This document shows positions 6,461 through 11,377 of a stretch of 11,377 nt of DNA, piece by piece; the first letter of the stretch is position 1; every line of letters begins with the position of its first letter. The DNA is taken from assembly GCA_902767145.1 (NCBI GenBank), contig CACXGG010000129.1:1-11377 (forward strand). The letters run 5' to 3'. The DNA comes from Oscillospiraceae bacterium (GTDB lineage: Bacteria > Bacillota > Clostridia > Saccharofermentanales > Saccharofermentanaceae). The notes below the pieces were generated by a model that worked only from the letters and a program-made list of their open reading frames with translations, was not told where the DNA came from and searched no databases. The position numbers and the translations under genes were made by a program.

Positions 6461-8023
6461 CGGATTCGAACATATTCCCGATGCATCAAATACATATGTG
6501 ACACCTTTATAAACGAGAGTCGTATTACAGATCATCTCACCGTTTGAATTAAAGTAATACCAATGATCCTTATATTTGAGCCAGGAGTTTTCCCTCATGG
6601 CGCCTGATCTTTCAAAGTAATACCACTTGTTAGATATCTTCTGCCATCCGGTTACCATTTCACCTGATTTCTTGAAGTAATACCATTTACCTCCAAGTTT
6701 TTTCCAGCCGGTCTTCATCGCCCCGCTGCCTTCCAGATAGAACCAGTTGCCGTCAATATTCGCCCAGCCGATCCTCATGATGCCGGTGTATTCGAAATAG
6801 TACCATTTACCGCCTATTTTTTTCCAGCCGGTAGCGTAACACCCCGCACCTGTCACATAATAATATTTGCCATAATGACATAACCATCCCACATAATCAG
6901 ATGATGACACATTTATATCTGAAGAAAGATCTGATTTACTTTTATATCTCTTCGTATATCTCGTGCTTCCGCAAAGAAAACTACTGTATTCCAGGATCGT
7001 CTTTCCCCTGTCTGAAGTAGAGTCGAGATAATACCATTTACCATCGAGCTTGACCAAATTCCAGGCATGTTCTATTTTTTTATCCTGGACCTTGTAACCG
7101 TAATCTATCCTGACATCAGTAACTCCCGCAGTAAGGCACATCTGATAAAAATAATTGGCAAATCCCTGACATACAGCCTTGCCTTTTACAGCAGCACCAT
7201 ATGTAGTATAGCGGGTATAATCTCCATCAACAGGATCCGAATCATCATACTTGACCCAGTTACATACAAAAGCATAGATCTTACAGATCTTTTGGTTATC
7301 AGTCATTCCATCAAGGTCAAGGACATCGAGCTGGATATTAATACAACTTTCAACCGCTCTTTCCTGAGCAGCTGTCGTGTAATAATCCGGCTGGAGAATG
7401 ACACAGGTCATATCACCATTCACTCCTTTACTAATATTATATCCTTCCATCTGCATAAGAAGATTGTCCCCCTGTCCCGGGATACCTGTATGTTTAAAGA
7501 GCTCATTTTTTATCTGATCATAGAATTCCTCGCCGTAATCTGTACCTGTCAGTAAAAACATTATTGTATCTGCTCTTGAAGCTGCCTGACTCCTGATATA
7601 GGGGCCGGCTTCGGACACACTTGCATATAACGGCAAAGTTACTTCTTCAACTTCAGAAGCATCTATATACTCAATGGTTATATCCTCTGAGATCCCTTCC
7701 TCAATATCATAATAACAGCAGCTGACTTCGATAAGATCCTCATCAGGCTCATCATCATCTTCGGCAGTAGGATCTTCTGTTACCTGCTCCTCATCGGAAG
7801 ACAGTATCTCTTCGCACTCCTCTTCACATATATCAGTCGTTTCGGCAGGATCTGACTCTTCTTCGGTCATTTCCTCTGCCACAACCGGATCGAGCTCATC
7901 CCCTGAGGTCTCCTCTTCAGTCTCTTCGGGTATTAATCCAAGTTCTTCTTCATCAGCAAATGAGATCACTCCTGAAGAAAGAATGATAGAAACAGCGATC
8001 AGTGACGACAATACTCTTTTCAT
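6458..8023 (-). CDS. Secreted transglutaminase-like protein with GW cell-wall-binding repeats (copy A)
   Basis: This 521-residue exported protein begins with a signal peptide (MKRVLSSLIAVSIILSSG, probable cleavage after Ala23). A highly acidic, disordered-looking stretch of Glu/Asp follows (about 24-97), and it includes a CEEEC pair. A conserved region of unknown function (about 100-245) holds KHTGIPGQGDN. The transglutaminase-like domain shows the triad Cys285 (KAVCQGFA), His319 (EHAWNL) and Asp334 (YYLDSTSD). Residues 380-521 form about six 20-residue units of the GWxKxxGKWYYF type, related to choline-binding/cell-wall-binding repeats. Such domains may act as cysteine peptidases or crosslinkers; the reaction is not known. 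An AGGAGG site (8031-8036) stands 7 bases before the ATG. No clear promoter is visible between the terminator at 8069-8100 and the ATG, so it may depend on readthrough from copy B. Its usual DPTWD motif has become DSTSD. Confidence 0.87.
   Translation of the reverse strand: MKRVLSSLIAVSIILSSGVISFADEEELGLIPEETEEETSGDELDPVVAEEMTEEESDPAETTDICEEECEEILSSDEEQVTEDPTAEDDDEPDEDLIEVSCCYYDIEEGISEDITIEYIDASEVEEVTLPLYASVSEAGPYIRSQAASRADTIMFLLTGTDYGEEFYDQIKNELFKHTGIPGQGDNLLMQMEGYNISKGVNGDMTCVILQPDYYTTAAQERAVESCINIQLDVLDLDGMTDNQKICKIYAFVCNWVKYDDSDPVDGDYTRYTTYGAAVKGKAVCQGFANYFYQMCLTAGVTDVRIDYGYKVQDKKIEHAWNLVKLDGKWYYLDSTSDRGKTILEYSSFLCGSTRYTKRYKSKSDLSSDINVSSSDYVGWLCHYGKYYYVTGAGCYATGWKKIGGKWYYFEYTGIMRIGWANIDGNWFYLEGSGAMKTGWKKLGGKWYYFKKSGEMVTGWQKISNKWYYFERSGAMRENSWLKYKDHWYYFNSNGEMICNTTLVYKGVTYVFDASGICSNP
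6461..6886 (-). repeat. GW-repeat coding array of copy A
   Basis: About seven units of roughly 60 bases encode tryptophan-anchored 20-residue repeats (Trp at residues 380, 400, 420, 440, 460 and 481, then a degenerate last unit). The best conserved units read GWKKxGGKWYYF. This array is the most diverged of the three and shares less DNA with the other two. Confidence 0.8.
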
Positions 8024-8065
8024 ATTGAAACCTCCTGTCCATCCCTTGAATAAAAACGATCATTA

Positions 8066-8102
8066 CACAAAAAGCCATCCGTTATAAACGGATGGCTTTT
8101 AT
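8066..8102 (-). terminator. Intrinsic terminator after copy B
   Basis: Perfect 14-bp arms (8070-8083 and 8087-8100) surround a 3-base loop. The minus-strand RNA ends in UUUUU (8069-8073) followed by GUG. It starts directly after the TAA of copy B (8103-8105) and should end that transcript before copy A. Confidence 0.85.
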
Positions 8103-9680
8103 TTACGGATTAGTACAAACACCCGAGGAATTGAACTTATAGTTCTTTCCCGAGATCTTAATAGTGGTGGATGATACCATGGCTCCGGTGGAATCGAAAT
8201 AGTACCAGGAACCGCTGTACTTGAGCCATCCTGTCTTCATTGCACCTGATGACTCGAAGTAGTACCACTTGCCTGACAACTTCTTCCATCCCGTTACCAT
8301 AGCTCCTGATGACTCAAAATAGTACCACTTGCCGGAGATCTTCTTCCAGCCTGTTACCATGGCACCGTCAGTTCCGAAGTAGTACCAGACGTTGGAGATC
8401 TTTTCCCAACCTGTATACATCCAGCCGGAGGTGCCGAAGTAATACCACTTTCCGTCCAGCTTCTGCCAGTTCCCAAGGAAATACAGATCACTTCTCCTGT
8501 AACAGAATCTTCCGTTGTGATAGAGCCATCCGCTGTAGTCATCTGAAGCGATGTTGAGTTTCTCCTCATAAACATCATTACAGCTTGTATGCTCCTGATC
8601 GAAGAAAGTCTTTCCGCGGAGCAGGTATTCATACTGTCCGAAACTATATCCTGCGTCCCAGGTGGGATCTGCATAATACCATTTATTTCCCATCTTAATG
8701 AGATTCCATGCATGTCCTCCGGAAGTACTGCCACCGTAAGCATTTCCGTCATCTACCCTTACATTTGTGACGCCTGCAGCAAGGCACATCTGATAGAAAA
8801 GGTTTGCATATCCCTGACAGACAGCCTTCTTATTGACGAGTGCAGCATAGGATGTGTACTGGAGAAGATAATCATCATTATTCAAATGATCATAATCATA
8901 TTCCACATTCTGGCAGATATAATCATAGATGGCACATATCTTACATGTATTGCTCTTCCCCGCTATATTAAGTGAGGAAAGCACCTTGGAGATCTCCTGT
9001 GATAATTTTGTTTCCTGGCTGGCACTCGTATAATATGTCAGCTCTATAGTTACCTCAGTTGATGAACTGTATCCCCACCAGGATACAGAGATCTCATTCA
9101 GCTGATAGTAGATATTGTCGCCCTGTCCGGGTATACCGGTGTGCTTGAAAAGAACACTCTTCACACGGCCCATGATATTATCCTTGGTGATGGTGCTGTC
9201 GTTTGTCCTGAAGGTTATGCTGTCATCTCTCTTGGCAGCAGCTGCTCTTACAAAATCACCGGCAGCAGAGATGCTTGAATAAACAGTTGCAGTAGATGCA
9301 TCCACCTCGGAGGCATCAACATATTCAACTGTAATATCATCTTCAACAAATTCGCCGTCAACAAAGACCGACCTCTGGCTGCTGACCTCCACAAGATCCA
9401 TATCAGTTGTTTCGATATCTTCAGAAGAGATTTCTTCAGGTGTGTCTGCGGGCTCTATGGATGCCTCATCCTCATCTGAAGTTTCTGAAAGGACAGCCTC
9501 GGCTTCTATATCCTCAGCCTCAGTCTCATCTTCTTCATCATATTCTTCATCATATTCTGAAGTTTCTTCCTCTATAAGGACCTCCTCAGGGATCAGGCCA
9601 TCCTCCTCGTCGGCATAGACGAACAGTCCTGATGTTGCCAAGATCGAAACGGTGATCAGGGCGGATAATAATCTTTTCAT
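8103..9680 (-). CDS. Secreted transglutaminase-like protein with GW cell-wall-binding repeats (copy B)
   Basis: This 525-residue paralog of copy A has the same order of parts: signal peptide (MKRLLSALITVSILATSG, cleavage probably after Ala23), acidic stretch (about 24-95, very rich in Glu/Asp), conserved region with the same KHTGIPGQGDN block (about 100-245), transglutaminase-like domain and GW repeats (about 384-525). The triad is Cys288 (KAVCQGYA), His323 (GGHAWNL) and Asp338 (YADPTWD), all intact. The repeats resemble choline-binding modules, which suggests non-covalent attachment to the cell surface. No LPXTG sorting motif or C-terminal anchor is seen. AGGAGG (9688-9693) stands 7 bases before the ATG, and its own promoter and terminator make it a single-gene unit. 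The biochemical role (crosslinking, deamidation or peptide cleavage) cannot be decided from sequence. Confidence 0.9.
   Translation of the reverse strand: MKRLLSALITVSILATSGLFVYADEEDGLIPEEVLIEEETSEYDEEYDEEDETEAEDIEAEAVLSETSDEDEASIEPADTPEEISSEDIETTDMDLVEVSSQRSVFVDGEFVEDDITVEYVDASEVDASTATVYSSISAAGDFVRAAAAKRDDSITFRTNDSTITKDNIMGRVKSVLFKHTGIPGQGDNIYYQLNEISVSWWGYSSSTEVTIELTYYTSASQETKLSQEISKVLSSLNIAGKSNTCKICAIYDYICQNVEYDYDHLNNDDYLLQYTSYAALVNKKAVCQGYANLFYQMCLAAGVTNVRVDDGNAYGGSTSGGHAWNLIKMGNKWYYADPTWDAGYSFGQYEYLLRGKTFFDQEHTSCNDVYEEKLNIASDDYSGWLYHNGRFCYRRSDLYFLGNWQKLDGKWYYFGTSGWMYTGWEKISNVWYYFGTDGAMVTGWKKISGKWYYFESSGAMVTGWKKLSGKWYYFESSGAMKTGWLKYSGSWYYFDSTGAMVSSTTIKISGKNYKFNSSGVCTNP
8106..8531 (-). repeat. 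GW-repeat coding array of copy B
   Basis: About seven units of roughly 60 bases, with Trp anchors at residues 384, 405, 425, 445, 465 and 485, encode nearly uniform GWKKxSGKWYYFESSGAM modules. Neighbouring units are close to identical in DNA, which makes unit gain or loss by slippage likely. The last about 50 coding bases closely match those of copy C. Confidence 0.85.
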
Positions 9681-9711
9681 TTATCTACCTCCTGTAATAT
9701 CCCCTATTCTG

Positions 9712-9727
9712 TTCTCTCATTATAACA
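9712..9727 (-). promoter_or_regulatory. Promoter of copy B
   Basis: The minus strand has a perfect TATAAT (9719-9724) with a TGT extension (9725-9727). The -35 region is T-rich and weak. The predicted start near 9712 gives a leader of about 32 bases containing the AGGAGG site. Confidence 0.6.
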
Positions 9728-9740
9728 AATAAAGAACATA

Positions 9741-9772
9741 AAAGAAAAAGCCGGCCCCGAAGGACCGGCCTT
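9741..9772 (-). terminator. Intrinsic terminator after copy C (UUCG tetraloop)
   Basis: Arms 9750-9757 and 9762-9769 form an 8-bp GC-rich stem with one G-U pair. In minus-strand RNA the loop is C(UUCG)G, an unusually stable tetraloop. UUUUUCUUUU follows (9740-9749). It begins a few bases after the TAA of copy C (9777-9779). Confidence 0.87.
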
Positions 9773-9776
9773 GTAG

Positions 9777-11377
9777 TTATGGATTAGTACAGACGCCGCT
9801 GCTGTTGAACTTATAGTTCTTTCCAGAGATCCTGACAGTGGTGGAAACTACCATTGATCCGTTGGAACTAAGATAATACCAGGAGCCGTCATATTTCAGC
9901 CATCCTGTCTTCATGGTTCCAGAGTTATCAAAGTAATACCATTTGCCTGATAACTTCTTCCATCCGGTTACCATGGCACCAGAAGCTTCAAAGTAATACC
10001 ACTTTCCGGATATCTTCTGCCAGCCGGTCTGCATAATATAAGTATCCTTATCAAAGTAATACCACTTGCCTGATATCTTCTGCCAGCCTTTTAGTATTTC
10101 TCCGGAAGATGAGCAATAGTACCACCAGTTATCCTCTTCCTTATGGAGCCAGCCGGTATGCATGGAACCGTTCTGATCGAAATAGTAGGCTTCACCTTTT
10201 ATGTAATCCCATCCGGTTGACATCACACCGTCATCACGGAAGTAATACCATTTATTCTTGAGTTTCTTCCAGCCGGTCTGAATCACACCGTTACTGTCGC
10301 TGTAGTACCAGGACGTGTTTCCCCACTCATCATCGGCCTGGAACCATCCTGTATCCATCACTCCCGTATACTCATCAAAATGATATTTCTTCCCGTTTAT
10401 GGTATTCCATCCTTTAACCATAAGAGGATAAAAATAGTACCATTGGTCATCGATCTTTTTCCATCCGAAATGGTATTGTCCGTTACTGTCCAGATACCAT
10501 TTTCCGTAGGGATCCCCCTGAAGCCCTTCGCCGATAGTCACAATAAAAGACTGCGATCTTCCCATATGTTCATTCATATCATAATCATAATGAACAGGGT
10601 ACACATAGATTTCATATGCTACGCCGGGTACAAGACCTGTCAGCTTATAAGATAAAGATCTACCTGCGTACCAGAAGACAGATTTGTTATTAACAGCAGG
10701 ATATATCTGTATATAATAACCATCGATATTACTGCCGGTGTTAGGTGTAGTGCTTAAGGTGACGGATCCATTCGAATTACGATTAACCGTAACATCACCC
10801 ATGTGGTCTGTCAGTTCATCAATACCAAAGGGCTGAGAATAATCGCTTACAGAAAAATTATATTCGAAGAAAAGATATTCATATTCAGGATAATACTCAT
10901 GACTCAAGAAGAAAGTCTTTGTTCCTGTGAGGAAATAATTATATTGGGAAGGATCAAGCCCTGAATCCCAGGTGGTATCAAGGAGATAAGCAGTGCCGTC
11001 AAGGACGACAAAGTTCCAGGCGTGATCCCCTCCTGCCATATATCTTGTCTCCACTCCGGCTTCGCCTGCCATCCTGTAAAAAAGGAGCGCATATCCGTTA
11101 CAAACTGCAGTCTTATTCATGAGAGCAGCATATGCAGTATATTTAAGCAGATAAGAGTCATCGAAAAGAGTATCATAATCATATGTTATATTATCGGTCA
11201 TATACTTATGGATGGCATATACCTTCTCGATATCTGACTTACCGTCGACATCAAGATCATCCAGGACCTTATCGATCTCAGCCGAAAGGGCCTGTTCCTG
11301 TCGAAGTGTAGTGATATAAGCATATTTAATAGTGATCTGGTAATAACCGTCCAATTCAACATACTCAAAAGTATCTA
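9777..11377 (-). CDS. Transglutaminase-like protein with FN3-like domain and long GW-repeat array (copy C, start missing)
   Basis: The frame is open to the right edge, so the gene is 5'-truncated. 532 residues are visible and roughly 200 N-terminal ones are probably missing, judged from copy B. A TTG at 11354 is not a credible start because homology continues upstream. Numbered from that codon, the transglutaminase-like domain (about 10-135) has Cys85 (TAVCNGYA), His111 (GGDHAWNF) and Asp126 (LLDTTWD). A region at about 186-275 looks like a fibronectin type III domain (VTVNRNSNGSVTLSTTP, LVPGVAYEIYVYP). About ten GW units plus a terminal unit follow (286-525). The gene ends with the same terminal module as copy B (ISGKNYKFNSSGVCTNP). 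The extra FN3-like part and longer array suggest a larger, surface-extended relative. A signal peptide is expected but out of view. Confidence 0.87.
   Translation of the reverse strand, partial: DTFEYVELDGYYQITIKYAYITTLRQEQALSAEIDKVLDDLDVDGKSDIEKVYAIHKYMTDNITYDYDTLFDDSYLLKYTAYAALMNKTAVCNGYALLFYRMAGEAGVETRYMAGGDHAWNFVVLDGTAYLLDTTWDSGLDPSQYNYFLTGTKTFFLSHEYYPEYEYLFFEYNFSVSDYSQPFGIDELTDHMGDVTVNRNSNGSVTLSTTPNTGSNIDGYYIQIYPAVNNKSVFWYAGRSLSYKLTGLVPGVAYEIYVYPVHYDYDMNEHMGRSQSFIVTIGEGLQGDPYGKWYLDSNGQYHFGWKKIDDQWYYFYPLMVKGWNTINGKKYHFDEYTGVMDTGWFQADDEWGNTSWYYSDSNGVIQTGWKKLKNKWYYFRDDGVMSTGWDYIKGEAYYFDQNGSMHTGWLHKEEDNWWYYCSSSGEILKGWQKISGKWYYFDKDTYIMQTGWQKISGKWYYFEASGAMVTGWKKLSGKWYYFDNSGTMKTGWLKYDGSWYYLSSNGSMVVSTTVRISGKNYKFNSSGVCTNP
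9780..10505 (-). repeat. GW-repeat coding array of copy C
   Basis: At least ten units of 54-75 bases encode GW modules (GW anchors at residues 298, 316, 337, 362, 382, 402, 424, 445, 465 and 485 of the visible frame). The first units are irregular, for example one lengthened by an EWGNTSWYY insert. The last four are regular and close in DNA to those of copy B. Confidence 0.82.

Noticed and set aside
8024..8068. A promoter for copy A just downstream of the terminator
   Set aside because: A TAATGA-like sequence exists but has no matching -35 box; too weak to call.
8106..8531. CRISPR-like array because of regular 60-base repeats
   Set aside because: The period matches 20 codons in an open frame and the units encode GW repeats; there are no distinct spacers.
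11352..11354. TTG as the start of copy C
   Set aside because: The frame and the homology to copy B continue upstream to the window edge; a signal peptide is expected about 200 residues further on.

Overview
Every gene I can support in this window lies on the minus strand, so transcription runs from high to low coordinates. Strong AGGAGG ribosome-binding sites, TTGACA/TATAAT-type promoters, hairpin-plus-U-run terminators, a secreted transglutaminase-like family with choline-binding-type GW repeats, and a multi-gene biotin carboxyltransferase set all suggest an anaerobic Gram-positive Firmicute. Lachnospiraceae-like Clostridia is my best guess; this is inferred from gene content, not a database match.

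Region 1 (about 6458-11377) is a tandem array of three paralogous exported proteins. Each complete copy has a signal peptide, a very acidic N-terminal stretch, a conserved domain of unknown function, a transglutaminase-like Cys-His-Asp domain and a C-terminal run of about 20-residue GW repeats that probably bind the cell wall. The copy at the right edge lacks its start in this window and carries an added fibronectin-III-like domain and the longest repeat run. Two of the copies are followed by clear intrinsic terminators.

Region 2 (4502-6415) is nadE, a glutamine-dependent NAD+ synthetase. Its likely promoter overlaps the stop codon of the preceding secreted-protein gene.

Region 3 (831-4502) is a four-gene biotin-dependent carboxyltransferase operon: acyl-CoA carboxyltransferase (12S/MmdA type), a 63-residue small protein, a biotin carrier (1.3S type) and an oxaloacetate decarboxylase alpha/5S-type subunit. 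It has its own promoter, overlapped by tandem 21-bp repeats whose dyads resemble the MarR-family FabT box, and a terminator at 831-862. No biotin carboxylase and no membrane decarboxylase subunit are present, so the set looks like a transcarboxylase. The first gene is broken by a single in-frame TAA directly after its second oxyanion-hole motif. This is either a mutation, a sequence error or a readthrough site.

Region 4 (1-933) holds a REP-associated tyrosine transposase (RAYT-like) gene next to a near-perfect 24-bp-arm palindrome that reaches into the stop codon of the carboxyltransferase operon. A further gene appears to begin 10 bases after the transposase stop and runs off the left edge. 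No stretch longer than 300 bases lacks a gene.
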